Below, in pieces: positions 21,761-34,699 of a stretch of 64,000 bases of DNA. The position numbers and the translations under genes were made by a program. This stretch comes from Paramarasmius palmivorus (Eukaryota > Basidiomycota > Agaricomycetes > Agaricales > Marasmiaceae), in NCBI GenBank assembly GCA_037176845.1, contig JAYKXP010000140.1, forward strand, positions 51,825 through 115,824, read 5' to 3'. The notes under the pieces were generated by a model, which searched no databases, was not told the DNA's origin, and was given only the letters and a program-made list of their open reading frames with translations. The first letter of the stretch is position 1. Every line of letters starts with the position of its first letter.

Positions 21761-23971
21761 GAGGTATATCGTTGAAACTGTCACTATCGTCACTCATTCG
21801 TCATTCACCATACGCCTTCATTTTCATCCCAGCTCACAGAACAAATAGCGCTCTGTCATGCACCGCCGCTTGGATCCCAAGTCTATAAGACAAATGATCT
21901 CGTATGTTCGATTACCTTGCTTCTCCTCGATGCTCAACGATTTCTCCAGGTCGTTCCTGTGCTATTCATGATACAGTTGCTGACATATTCTGGTGTCATC
22001 GGACAGTTTTCCGTTACTTTGATGAACCTGTTGCTGCGACCTCAGATGATTCTATCGCATTGCCATTCTCGTACAACAATCTAAATAATGGAGCAAGTTC
22101 ATCTATACGTACCTCAAACAAGCTGTAGAGGCGTTCCTTGGAGACAGTTGCCGACACCGTTTACGGAGAGAAGAATACATTGGGCCGAGATCGAAAGATG
22201 CTATCGTTTGGCATTGGGGTAGCAAGCATGTAAGTTACCGCCAACATAAGTATGATACAACATCTCGATGGTTGATGAAGAGCTGTTCTAGGACCCATGA
22301 CATCTTTCATGAGTTCACACAAAGGCTATTTGTAGCTGATTCTCTTTCGAGCTCTATGATACTTCTCGTCGGAGCTGATCATGTATCAGCTCGACACGAT
22401 AAGACGCAATGCACAGGACAAATGCCGCACCATCCTGCGATGATCCCTCATTTCTATCCCCTTCCCACTCCAATAGTCCTGTTCTTCGTTTCTTCAGTCA
22501 CAACTGTTGGTGGCTGAACTCTGCCGCCGCCAACACTTCAAGTCTTCGAACGGTTAAATGGCGCTATTCCCCTTTCAAAGCTCTCCGATCAGAGACGCAT
22601 CATACGAGGTTTTGCAGTCTTCGTCTGACCGTATCCGGTCCATCGGATTCTGATATGGTGCTTGCAATCGTTCAAATCGACGTTAAGATGGAATTACTGC
22701 GCCCCGGCGAGCCACTATTCGATGCCGATACCATTCCTCTAGTGATTTTGACCAGTCCATAGGTCATGCTGCTATTGGCGCTGCGAGTGGTTTCCGGTAC
22801 AGACAAACTCATCTACACTGTCTATCTGTTGGGACTTCCGGGGTTCTGGGATGGAGAAGGTTGTCTGAAAGTTTGATGGGCCGCTCAATGGGTAGTGGGG
22901 AAACGGAGATTGGCGAGCGGTTGTTCCTATAGTTCTCCATCACTCAGTTACTGATATATTCTAGGGTAGTCGGACAGCTTATCGTCACTTCAACAAATAT
23001 GCGATCTTAGATTGTCCTATCGGATTACCGTTCTCGTACAACATGATTAAGTAGGTTCATTCGTACGTGTCTTGATCTCGAAGACGTGGCCCTTGGAAGC
23101 TGACAACACGTCATTTGACACGGTCGACATTGTATTCGGGGAGAGAAACGCGCTGGGCAAGGATAAAGTCGTTATCTAACCTCAGACGGCCAATATGTAA
23201 GACACCACCAACATATGATTTAACCTCGGTAATTGATTAAGAGCTGGTACAGGACATCTTCATCTCTATTCCTACCCCAAAATAGTCCTATTCTGCGTTT
23301 CTACGATCAGAAGCGTCAGTGGCCGCACTGAGCACTCACAATCACGACTGTTGGTGTACATACACTGTCGCCACTAACACCGCCGAGTCTTCGAGAGGTC
23401 CAATAATATTGCTTTCCATCGTTCTCCCGCATGGCTCGCTCTTTTGGTTTTGGGCCCGAGGGTGGTATCCTACGAGACGTGTCGTAGTCTGCGCATGATC
23501 GTATCCAGATTCATCGGATTATGATGTCAAGCCGCTTTGACGATTCTATTTCGAGGCTGGTATCGCTGCTCTCACGGAGCATAGGCTATGCTGTTAGTTC
23601 AGGAAGAGGTTTTTATCGCCGCTATTGAAAGTCTGTTCCAGTCAAGAGCAGGGACAGCTACTGCTGCTGGACCTTCTCCCTGGATCCCTGGTCGGCGCTG
23701 CACTATACTCGGGGTGGAAGCAGACGTCTGCCTCGTCCGAACTTAAGCTGGAGAACTCTTCAGTGTGCAGAAACAAAAATCAAGAGCGGTTCATGATTGG
23801 TAATGTTCTGTCTCCATCTTGATGGTGATTTTGAATTTGACCCGCGCTTTTATATATTGGCTCACAGGTCTCATGAGCTTTATACGAGTCAAGTATCCGG
23901 CACCATCCCATCGAGTATAAAGCAAATTGGTGACTCGCAACATCCGTAACAAAGCCCTTCCAGCGTCCATC
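21761..23971. other. Unit 1 decayed interior
   Basis: No gene. The sequence matches the interiors of units 3 and 4 (for example around 22090-22210), so it derives from a common ancestral segment, perhaps a lost plus-strand gene, now full of stops. Confidence 0.55.
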
Positions 23972-25533
23972 ATGGCTAACGATTTTCCATTCGAATCTAT
24001 GTACTCTATTCAAGGTGTTCTGTTGGCACCTTTTTTACTCGTTGGTGCGAGTGATCCGTTCTTTGTCATTTTATTGACACTGATTCTTTAGGAATAAGTT
24101 GGCGTTGTTTCTACTCGGTGAGTTTCCAGGCATGGGCTTTCATACTTGCTTCGCAATACCAATGAATATTTGCAGGGTTCTATGTTTTACTTTTTGGGCT
24201 GACAGTCTACTTCTTGTGCGCACGTCCAGCCATTGTAAACCGGAGGCTTCATTTGGTCTGGATGAGTGTGCTTTTTGCGCTTTCTGTTGCATCTTCTATC
24301 TGTAAGATGGCAGAAGTCATCAAAGAGGCAGTTTTGGGCTTTCAAGTGGCAGTAACACAAGATTTTGATATCCTGTTGAGTTGTGTCGGAGATAATACTG
24401 GCCACACTATCTTTGAGTAAGTCCTGTGATATGATGTACATTTAGTTGACTTAGACTATACTGATGGTATACACCAGACTTGTGACATTTTTACTCTATA
24501 TCTTCGCAAAGTGAGCTGCAGCTCGAAACTCGTGAAAGAAATCTTAACTCTGAAATATGTTAGCTGCCTTGCGGATGCTACCCTTGTGAGGATCTATTTC
24601 CCTTCTGGTCGACGATGTCTAATTTTGCGCAGCTTTATCGATATCTTACGCTCTGGGATTCAAGTTGGCGGGCTTGCATTATCCCTACAATGGCGCTGGC
24701 TGTCACCAACGGTATTTGTTCCCGTCCTGGGTGCTTGGCGTAGTGTTCACGTTCTTTCAGTGATTGGTATAGCTGGCGCCTTATTGTATCACATCTCCCT
24801 GATTCTTCTACCTCCCAATCTCGAGGAGGTAATGAAGATGGGGATTAATTTTCTCACTGCATACTATTTTCTTAATGCAGGAAACACTCTTCTCTTGTCT
24901 CTAATTATTGGTAAGTGCTCAACGCCAGCTCAGTCCTGAAATCAGATGCACATCATGTGTTTCGCCCATCTATCAGCGGGTCGAATATGGTGGATGAGTC
25001 GTGATTCACGCGAGTTGCTGGGTCACGAGATTAGCCGGAAGTATAACAAGGTCATAGCAATAGTGTGAGTTTTGCCATTTGTGCTGGTAATCACTTATTG
25101 ATATATTTTCAGTATCGAGTCTGGGGTCATGTACTCTGCCAGCCTTATCATTCACGCATCACTTCGACAGTCTATGAGCACTTTTGGTTTTCCCCTCGAC
25201 CTATCTCCACTTATGTCCCTGATGGTCGTACGTGCTACGAATACTGCGACAATGACATGCTGACTCACACCCATCCCTTAGGGTATCGCGCCAACGCTCA
25301 TTATCCTACGTACCAGTCTTGGCTTTTCGCGTAGCGCCGTGCCCGACTCTCAGATGCTCTCTACTCTACGATTCGGAGAGCCGCCCCAAACAGCAGCAGC
25401 TGCCGGTACTGTCGAGCGCTCCGAAGTGCATACCGTGGACCTTCAACCCGAACAAGGATCCACAAATGAAAGCAGCGACATTGAGGCACAGAAACACGAA
25501 GCCTCCTCCGAAACTACCGCGAGCAAGGCGTGA
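23972..25533 (+). pseudogene. Seven-transmembrane family copy 1 (frameshifted)
   Basis: Nine-exon architecture identical to copy 3, with MANDFPFESMYSIQGVLLAP at the start and a C-terminal ASKA-stop at 25533. Two defects are visible. The first intron's GTAAGT-type donor reads GCGAGT, possibly a GC-AG intron. An extra base in the GGTATTTGTTCCC stretch near 24711-24724 shifts exon 6, giving TAG soon after. Exons 7-9 still read well (IESGVMYSASL). Probably non-functional unless the extra base is a sequencing error. Confidence 0.75.
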
Positions 25534-25799
25534 TTACGCCGCAGTATAGCGCTTCCTGTTCAAGTCTTTGGACACAGGAAATCGAAATGGCGAAAAATTG
25601 CTGGTATTTATTGGGCACTACTATTTCTTCTTGTATAGTCTGTACAACACGGTTGATTGGGCGTAATTTATGGATCAACTTCGTCACCTAGAAGCTCGAA
25701 GTCAGTAATACAGTAGCAGGGAGAGAAGAATTAAATCGCGCTCACTATCCTCTGAGTCCTTCGTGAGCATTCCGACGAAGGCGTAGACTCCAATCCAAG

Positions 25800-26960
25800 G
25801 TTCAACGTTCAGCTGCAAGATAAGGCTGGCTGAAACGGTCTAGATGAGCGTGTACCAAGAACGAAGGAGACGAACGTTAAATACATACACACACCTCCAA
25901 GCTTTCTCCCTAGGTCTCAGCTCGCGAACCTCCAAGCTTCAAATCGAAGAATGTCTGAATCTCAACAAGACAACGCTGGAGGCAATCCCATCAATGAATT
26001 GGCCAAGTAACGGAGGTGAACATACCAAAATAGCATCGCGTAGATCCTCCTTCGAACACCAGACTCGTAATCATCAAGCCTCGCGGGGTATCGAGGTTTG
26101 TCCAATAAGGATGGAGTTTGAGCAGAACAGACTGCAGAAGCTCGATTGAAATTTGAAACTCGAAGATGGGGAGAACATGTTCAATCGAGAAGGTAAGACT
26201 CCAAGGCGCCCGTGACTCCTTTCAGTGACCATGATTGCTGAAATAGTCCCAGTGAGTATCAAGAACGAGGGAGACAGACGTCGAACACTTACATGTCTTG
26301 TCCAATGGTGATCCGAGTCACCGTATGTGTCCCAGCCTTCTCCCCAGGTTCTCAGCCCGCAGATTTGAAAGCTTCAAGCGTCGAGCAGAAGGCGGTTTAC
26401 TAGGCGCAAATTGCGAAGAGTGTCTGAAAGCTGGAGGTAACGGGTATCAACGACTCGGCTGAGGAACATGAAGAAAAGGGGACATACCCGTCGCGTCGAT
26501 CCTGTTCCTTTTTAACACCAGCTTGAGGCTTGCATTGATAGACTGCACTTCAATCCAGTGCTTGTAGAAGGTTGAGACTCCAAGCCCCAAGGACGAGAAG
26601 AGCGAGCTTGAGGGTTTGCAAGGCATCTCCAAAACTCCGAGTCGGACCAGAAAAGGCCTATGTGAGTACTCCGACGAACGAAGGAGATACACCGTGCATC
26701 TCCGGGCCTTCTCCCAAGGTTCCAGGCTTCAAGCCGAAGAGTATCTAAAGCTGGAGGTAAATAGTAGGTATCTCAGCTCTCGAGGAACACAAAAGAAGCC
26801 TGAGGTGAACACACCTCATACGATCCATCATCCCACTGGCACCACGCTGTCCAGTGGCAGGCTACATTTCATTACATGGATTTTGGAAACCTTCCAGGAG
26901 AACGGCTAAGTGAGTGAGTACGAGTCTCGAGTCTTGCGGAGACACGATTCGAGCAAGGAT
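25800..26960. repeat. ~400 bp satellite-like array, block A
   Basis: The landmark gaacgaaggagac recurs at about 25859, 26264 and 26671 (periods 405 and 407). Other shared phrases are agctggaggtaa, tcaatgactcggc and ccaacaccagac. Copies are diverged with indels. Splice-like gtgagtacc and ggtaacaggt phrases recur, but no coding frame persists. Confidence 0.7.
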
Positions 26961-27059
26961 ACCAAAGAAATCTGTTCCAGTCAAAGAGGAGGAAAGGGAG
27001 AGTATGTATACCAGTAACCATCCGTTTAGTTCAACAAGGTCGTCGTCATGGTTTGGGAG

Positions 27060-27910
27060 ACATGAGATTTAGGCGCCCACCATCGCCAACCAACAAAAAA
27101 AGCACACATTGAACAAGAACACTGGCATCATCCTTTTCAATTGTATTGGCAGAGGGATATGTACACATGCACGGCATAGAGTATGAGGTAGTGTAAAAGA
27201 CATTGCACGACCGGACAAGAAAACCACAACAAGCGTGAGTTGAGCACGACCACTAAAACTTGTTCATTTTTACTTCTGCGGCGCACTGGCACCTCTACCG
27301 CCCCTAGGCCCACCCTGATTTCTAAACACACTTCCCCTTCCCCCACCTCCTCCTGCAGCACCACCTCGGCCGAATCCACAACCCCTTCCGGCGTCGCTAC
27401 TCACGTTCTTGATCCCCACGTTCCTGCTTGTTCTCCGAGTTCGCCTTGACATTCTCACCTCCAGGCAAATCCACCGTAACCTCATTTTGGGTAATCGCCC
27501 ACGGCATCCGAAGAAGCAAGGTCCATAAACGAGTTTGCTTTGTGTTTCACGATTTGAGGGGTCTGAATTTAGATAGGGAAAGGTGGAGTGGATGGGTTGG
27601 TGTGTCGGGGGGTCTATTTCGTGACTGTTAGCTCAACTAAACTAAAAAAAGAAAGAAGACACACCTTATTAATATCAAACGTCTGCTCAAGCGCTTATTC
27701 CCAGCTTGCACACACGCAGGAGATGTAGGAACCGAAGGAGGTATGACGAAGAAACTGTTTGCGATGCCCTACGAGATTCAATATTCAGAGGCGACTGCTG
27801 AACACCATTTTCTGGAGTTAGTGACTGATCGATTGTCCCAGGTTTTTGGTTGGGGTGGTTGTTGATGATATGGTGGTGGTAGTGCCGCGGGTTGTTGAGG
27901 TGTTGAGGCC
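27060..27910 (-). pseudogene. Unit 2 truncated copy of the G3BP-like 3' end
   Basis: The exon 2 part (about 27270-27600) reads NVSSDAGRGCGFGRGG and GGPRGGRG with a PQK-stop. The exon 1 part (about 27690-27900) retains weak matches including the QVFGWGGC-like stretch. Frames are broken and no NTF2 domain is present. Confidence 0.8.
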
Positions 27911-27989
27911 TTGAAGTGGAGATGGCAGGAGCGACGACTCGACGACGACTATTAGCTTCAGCAAAAGACACGGGAAAAAATCAGAATAT

Positions 27990-28330
27990 CTCGCCTCACC
28001 TTATTCTATCTTTGACACCGACTCCAACGAGACCGTCTTGGTGACTAGTAACCCAAATTCAAAATCCTCGAACGTTGAAAATCGCGACCCCAAAGTCTGA
28101 TCATCCTTCGACTTGCTGCAGAGAACGCATATTGGGCGCGAGTGTCGAAAAGTGGTCTGACTCACAGGACGCAAGATCACAATGCACAACCTTGACGGAA
28201 GAACCTGAACGAAGAGATGAAAGAGAGTTGGATTGAGTGGTTAGGGTGTAGTCGTGGTTCGGGTCAACTTCGGGCGACGGAGCGCTCACAGTGACGCCGT
28301 TCCTGGTTTCACACTTCGACTTGCAAGCGT
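27990..28330 (-). pseudogene. Unit 2 remnant of unidentified gene X
   Basis: Ends with TVSLESVSKIE-stop at about 28001 (minus) and retains SSVKVVHCDLASCESDHFST upstream in another frame. It matches unit 3, where the same block reads more continuously. Confidence 0.5.
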
Positions 28331-30399
28331 TGACCCATCTTGTTCTCGGACTCTCCAGCTGGACATATATCTAGGTGCCCTACGATGCATACGAACTCCT
28401 AAGGGGTACTTTCAACCTCAAATTCAGTGTCGCTGAGGCGTTCTTCACGAATTTCAGAAGTTGGTACTTATGGCAGTTCTTGTTCACTAGGTATGTTGCT
28501 CAGTATTCTTGAGATTGTTGCCATTGTCACTCCCTCTTCACTTAGCCCACCTCACACTGTCGCCTACGGACGAAAAGGCGCTATGCGTTTCATCGCAGCT
28601 CAGCGCTCATGCACCAGACTTGATTGTCATATGGGCGCGATCGTAAGCCTATGGTTACGGTACACAAATAAATTGTCTACGTCCGGAGGTCTCTGGTGCG
28701 TATCTTAACGCCTTTACCTCTTCGTTCTATCGTTCAACATGAGGTTCACCTAGACGTGAAACCATTCATTTGTCACTATCGTTCAAAACAAGAGAGCTTG
28801 TTGCCTAGCAGAGGATAGCACTCGTGTTCATTTACCTTCCTCAATTTCAACCGTTGCTCCAGAGCTTTGGTTCTAGAAAACTTAGACATCGCGTGTTTAA
28901 TCCCGAACTCCATTACACACCACACAAAACTGTTCCAGTTCGACGCGATCAGACACTATGCACGGAATAGATGCCACCGCACCCGTGTGGTCTGTTCAAT
29001 CCTCACTCCATCCTGCCCCATGCTCTATAATCCCCAGCTATCACCGCAGGTTCCTACTAAGCTCACGAAATTGCAAAGACGACTATTGTTAATGGCTTTG
29101 TCCTCCACCATTATCCCGCGATGCCTCGATATTCTTCAGTCGAAGTGCACCAAGGAAGACGCATTGTGGGCCCCTTAGGGTTATATCCGAACTCTACGGA
29201 AATAGGCGCGATCATCAAGTTAATTTCAAGATCAAGTCATTCCGAGCGTGGCGCCACTACAGCGCTTGTAATAATTCTAGAATAGTTTTCAAGTTTTACG
29301 TCCTTGCGCCTTTGTTGACGACAAACAAGCATGCTACCAATTCCGGAAAGGATGGCGTCATTGGTCCCACCAAAACACACTGGCAACCGCCTGCGACGAC
29401 CATCGACACGCCTTTCTGCAGCCCACCAAGCCCCGGAAAAGCCAGAATCCCTTCAACTCGTACAAGACTGAAACCAATATGTCTTGAATGGTCCGAATGT
29501 GAAGCATAGCGGGAGGCGCACAAGGGTCGGGATCCCAACTGGTGGGGCGGGTTTTGTTTACCATAAACAAAGGCGCAATGGGGCAAAAGCTGGTAACTAT
29601 TCTACAATTATTACAAGCGCTGTAAGATGCTCTCGTGGAACACCTCGTGGAGCACAGGATATACTGTTGGGTGGCGAGTGGCGGCTATCGCTACGAAAAT
29701 CGATCCAAGTGGATGCATGATCAGCAGCTACGACAAAGTAGGCTTCTGCTGGACAATTTCCCCGGTTGCACTGCTCCCGAAAATTAGGGATGCGCGCCAT
29801 GCCTTCGACGGCTAGTTCAAACCCATCCGTGTCACGGAAACGATCAAAAACGGTATGCCGTGGTTTAGACCTGTCAGTGAGTGTGTTCAACCATGAAAAG
29901 AAGCCTCAGGTGCTAAATTTGACACTGAATTGCCCCAGAAAGGACCATTGTACCTGGCAGGGTCGGTCCATTCACTATCTCAGCTCGTAGGAGCGCTACC
30001 ACAAGTAGCGCTCGTTGAGCACCCACAAAACCGTTAACCCGTCAAGTTACCGTTTTTGCTGGGTACACAGCCGTGCCGTTGACCATATCCCTCCTCTCCT
30101 CGAAATTCTTGACGGGATGGTCACGGCTACCATCTGATGACACCCGTTACCCGTCAAGAACGGGTACCTGGCCATGCGAAGTTGATGCGGAGTCTCTGCA
30201 CTGTAGAAGTCTCCCATGAGCAGAGTAGGTGCATCAGTGTATCATCGGTAAAGTCTACACCATGCACTGCTACCATTTTGATCTTAGTTCTTTTCAGCGA
30301 TAGCTCGAACGTCTGGAGATGGCAATGAAACGGGCACCTCTCTGTGAGTATAAATTCATCTTCATCTATAACAGACATCTAAGCCTATACCTCACACCC
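28331..30399. other. Unit 2 decayed interior
   Basis: No gene supported. Around 29640-29780 it matches the unit 4 interior at about 43040-43180. The stretch at 30030-30180 holds imperfect inverted pieces with cccgtcaag and its complement. Confidence 0.5.
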
Positions 30400-30966
30400 A
30401 TGCCGGACTCCTTTCCGTTTGAAGCTGGGTACTCGATCAAAGGTGTTCTATTGGCACCTTTTTTTCTCGTCGGTGTAAGTACTCTACTTGAATCATGAGT
30501 CAGGATATACTCATTTCAAGTGGGACCAGTTGACGCTGTTTCTTCTAGGTGAGTTCATAGATGCAATGTTGAATATCTGCTTAGCATTAAGTGGCTAATT
30601 TCTGCAGGGTTCTATGTTCTACTCTTTGGTTTGACAGTCTACCTCATATGTGCACGTCCGGCCGTTGTTAATCGCAGGCTTCATCTGGCTTGGACCACTG
30701 TACTTTTCGTGCTTTCTATTTCAGCTGCTCTTTGTAAAGCAGCAGAAGTCATCAAAGAGGCAGTTTTGGGCTTTCAAGTGGCAGTGACAAAGGATTCTGA
30801 TATCCTATTGAGTTGGGATAGTAATAATAGCCACATTATCTTCGAGTAAGTCCATAATATGATGCTCATTTGTTTAGTTGAGATACTGATAATGAACTAC
30901 GTCCAGAGCTTTGATTGATTTACTCTACGTACTCGCAAAGTGAGATTCAGCTTGCAATGGAAGAAG

Positions 30967-31026
30967 TTACGAGTTCGGAATGTAATGGAGATCTCGTTAC
31001 GAGTTCGGAATGTAATGGAGATCTCG
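30967..31026. repeat. 30 bp perfect tandem duplication
   Basis: Two exact copies (30967-30996 and 30997-31026) beginning ttacgagttcggaatg sit directly before the 307 bp tandem repeat, inside an intron of membrane-gene copy 2. Confidence 0.95.
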
Positions 31027-31640
31027 TTTCTTTATGGGGGGAAAATTCGTGGCATCTATCGGCATTTTTTCCCACGCGTCTCGCGCCTAGTTTCGGTCAT
31101 GCGGCGGGCCGTGGTTCCGGCACAGACAATCTCAAACATTTTTCAAAGAGGGACGCATATACATTGAGGCCCCAGGGCGTTGTTATTTAGCAGAAAATCA
31201 AGCTATGCAAGTGAGTTGCAAACTCCTAAGGATCCAATAACTGATTAATTCTAAACTACTAAACCTGTCCATAAAAATCCCCTTGCATCGAACTCGGCTC
31301 GTTGGAGGTTCACTCCGACCCACTCCAAGCTAGTTTCTTTATGGGGGGAAAATTCGTGGCATCTATCGGCATTTTTTCCCACGCGTCTCGCGCCTAGTTT
31401 CGGTCATGCGGCGGGCCGTGGTTCCGGCACAGACAATCTCAAACATTTTTCAAAGAGGGACGCATATACATTGAGGCCCCAGGGCGTTGTTATTTAGCAG
31501 AAAATCAAGCTATGCAAGTGAGTTGCAAACTCCTAAGGATCCAATAACTGATTAATTCTAAACTACTAAACCTGTCCATAAAAATCCCCTTGCATCGAAC
31601 TCGGCTCGTTGGAGGTTCACTCCGACCCACTCCAAGCTAG
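31027..31640. repeat. 307 bp perfect tandem duplication in an intron
   Basis: 31027-31333 and 31334-31640 read identical. Each begins tttctttatggggggaaaa and ends ctccaagctag. The sequence is absent from the same intron in copies 1, 3 and 4. No coding frame, terminal repeat or poly(A) tail is evident. Identity implies a very recent duplication. Confidence 0.95.
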
Positions 31641-32959
31641 TCCAGTAAATCTGAAATATGGTAGCTGTGTTGCAGATGCTATCCTTGTAAGGGTCTAATT
31701 TCCTCCTTCGTCGACTATGTCTGATTTTTTTCGTAGCTTTATCGATATTTTACGCTTTGGGGTTCAAGTTGGCGCGCTTCCATTATGCCCACAATAGCGC
31801 TGGTGGTCACCAATGGTTTTTTCCCATCTTGAGTGTTCGGCGTAATGTTAACATTCTTTTTTTAGCCATTGGTATAGCTGGTATCATGATAGGTTTCATC
31901 CCCCCGATTCTCAAGCGTCCAGATTCCGAGGTAACGCAGACGGCGCTTAATTTTCTCACTGCACATCTTTTTGTTAATGCGGGCAACACCCTCCTTCTGT
32001 CTTTAATTATTGGTAAGTGCTCAACGCCAACTCAAACCTGAAATCATGCACATCACGCGTTTCACCCATTTATTAGCGGGTCGGATATGGTGGATGAGTC
32101 GTGATGCACGCGAGTTGCTGGGTCAACAGATTAGGCGGAAGTATAGAAACATCATAGCAATAATGTGAGTTTTGCGATTTGTTTTGGTAGTTACTTATTG
32201 ACATAATTTCAGTATCGAGTCTGGGGCCATGTACTCTGCCAGCCTTATTATCTATGCATCGATTCGACAGTCTACGAGCACTTTTGGGTTTCCCCTAGAC
32301 CTATCTCCGCTTGTATGCCTGATGGTCGTGCGTGCTACAAACACTATGACAATAAATTACTGACTCACGCCCGTCCCCTAGGGTATCGCGCCAACGCTTA
32401 TCGTCCTGCGTACCAGTCTTGGCTTCTCCCGTAGTGCTGTGCCCGACTCCCTGACGCTATCTAGTCTACGATTCAGAGAGCCACCCCGAGCTGCGGCAGC
32501 CACCGATACGGTTGAACGTGCTGAAGTATATATCCTGGATCCTCAACCCGAGCAAGGATCCACGAATGAAAGCGGCGATATCGAGGCGCAGAGGCACGAA
32601 GCCTCCTCCGAAACTACCGCGAGCAAGGAGTGATTATGCCGGAGTGTAGACCTTCATGTTCAAGGTTTCGGACACGTTGAATTGGAATGGCGAAAAATTG
32701 CTGGTATTTATTTGGCTCTACTATTTCTTCTTGAATCGTCTGTACAACGCCTTTGACAGCCCTAATTTATGAACCGATTTCTTTTTGTTTTCCTAGAAGC
32801 TCAAAGTCAGTAAAAGCAGAGAGAGATGAATTAAATCGCGCTCACTATACTCGTCCTTTGCGCCAGTCACCACAACCAAGGACCCAAGCGCTCCGAGATA
32901 GAATCCGTGCCATTGGCCTGTTGTTCCCGAACCCATTACCCCAACTTGAGAGGTACCAA

Positions 32960-34640
32960 ACGCCAAACCTCAACCCATAGCCAACGAATACCCTCAAAGG
33001 AATGCCGATAAAAATATATAGCTTGAGATTGAACGCTCGAGCGTCAAACATGCCAGGGCCGTTGAACTTGCACCTCTTTAGGTTTCCGAGTCGAAAGGTA
33101 GATTTCCAACATGTACGGGCACCACGCGTTATCTTGACTCCGATCTGAGGGTCAACGTTCAGTTGCTTGAAGGCGCTACTTGTCGATAGGACTGGCCTCA
33201 AACAGTCCAGTTGAGTACCTTGAAGAACGAATAAAACGGTCCACGTTGAACACATACCCGCATCTTCGAGCTTTGCGCCTCAGCCTTCCCCCCGGGTTCA
33301 CAGGCCGCTCGGAACCTCCAAGCCTCGAGCCAAAGGGTCTCTGAATCTGAGCCTGACAAAGCTATAGGTAATACCATCAATGATTCAATCGAGTGATACA
33401 AAAGAAGGTGAACATACCGATGACCAGTGCGTTGATCTTCCTTCCAACACCAGACCCGTGGTTATGTTGATCCGCCAGCCATCAAGATTCAGAATCGTTC
33501 AACGAACAAGAACAGAGGATACACTGGAAGCACGGAGAGCGTGATTAATAGTTCGTGTTTCGTGGAGAAGGTTATTACTTCGAGCTTCGAGGATTGAGGA
33601 TCAAGTTCGACGAAATCGAACCGACTACCGAAAGCCGGCCTAGAATAGTCCAGATGAATACCTTGGAGAACGAAGGAGACAGGCTCCGAACATACATCAT
33701 ACATTTCCAAGCCTTCTCCCCAGATTCGCAGCTCGCAAACTTTGAGGCTTCAAGCCGAAGAGTGTCTGGATCGGATAGTAAAGCTGGAGGTAACGGTATC
33801 AATGACTCAGCTCTTGAGGAACACAATAGAAGAACATACTACCCGTGATCGTCAAGGCTCGCACGAGCATCAAGCTTATCCATTGAAGGGTGAAGTTTGA
33901 ACAGGCCGCAGAAGCTTGACTGGAATTTGAAACCCGAAGACACAGAGAGCGCGTTCCGTGTCCAAGGACGAAGAGAATAGAGCTCGAGCTCTCCTCATGT
34001 ATCGAAAAAGCAGCTCACGAACCTAGAGGTAGTAGGTATCAATGACCGGGCTCGTGAGAAACACGAAGAAAGAGGAACATACCATGCCTATTCGAGAACT
34101 TGACCGTCTCCAGCCTGAATTGACCAACAAAACATGAGACGATAGCTGAACGTTCACGGGCAAAGGAAAGAGGTTGAATCCTTATCCGTTGAAGCCTAAA
34201 AACATAATAACACGAAGCGAAGAAACTTGAAGGAGACGTAGCCCGACTCGAGCCTCGATGGTTGAATATTCAAATCCGAGTCGAATTGAACAAGATGAAT
34301 AGCGCTGAACGTCAAAGGTCTTGCTGGAACAACGTTGCTGACAACGAAAGTAGCGAAAAGTCGGTTGTCTTTTGATTCAACACCAGGCCCGTGTTCCGAC
34401 GTCGTAAGGGTTCGCGTTGATCGAGATCCGCTACGAGACCAGAAAAAAAAGGCTTTTGTGCGTTCTAAAAACGTGATTCGACTTGAAGGGTCTTGGAGTC
34501 GAAGAGGAACAAGACAACGTTGAATCTGCAGCCGAAAGACAGAAGATGAAGACGACCTGGAAAAGGATGAAAGCCTGAGGAAGAAACGGGATTAGAAAGC
34601 ATACCTTGGCCAGGCTCATAGGTCGACAATAACAGCAAGG
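32960..34640. repeat. ~400 bp satellite-like array, block B
   Basis: Same phrases as block A. The gaacgaa landmark lies at about 33222 and 33668 (period ~446). The copies are more eroded toward 34640. Confidence 0.65.
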
Positions 34641-34699
34641 CTTGCATTGACAATGAATGTGCGCAGGATTCGAGATTCAGAGTTCGTGGTTGTGCGCAA

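Larger units (their letters stand above)
30400..32633 (+). pseudogene. Seven-transmembrane family copy 2 (frameshifted, intron insertion)
   Basis: It starts MPDSFPFEAGYSIKGVLLAP and has the family's exon order. In exon 6, GGTTTTTTCCC is one base shorter than GGTATTTTTCCC of copy 4, and the frame runs into TGA (about 31816-31835). The next frame carries on as LAIGIAGIMIGF. The intron after LLYVLA has swollen by about 670 bp through a 30 bp and a 307 bp tandem duplication. The downstream exons (ESGAMYSASL, then GIAPTL) are intact in sequence. Likely non-functional. Confidence 0.75.

Noticed and set aside
29296..29586. 96-codon minus-strand frame with VEGILAFPGLGG
   Set aside because: Looks vaguely protein-like but has no start context, no match across units and no identifiable family. 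Left as decayed unit interior.
31027..31640. Idea that the 307 bp tandem pair is an LTR pair or SINE dimer
   Set aside because: No TG...CA ends, primer site, internal region, pol III boxes or poly(A) tail. The two copies are directly adjacent.
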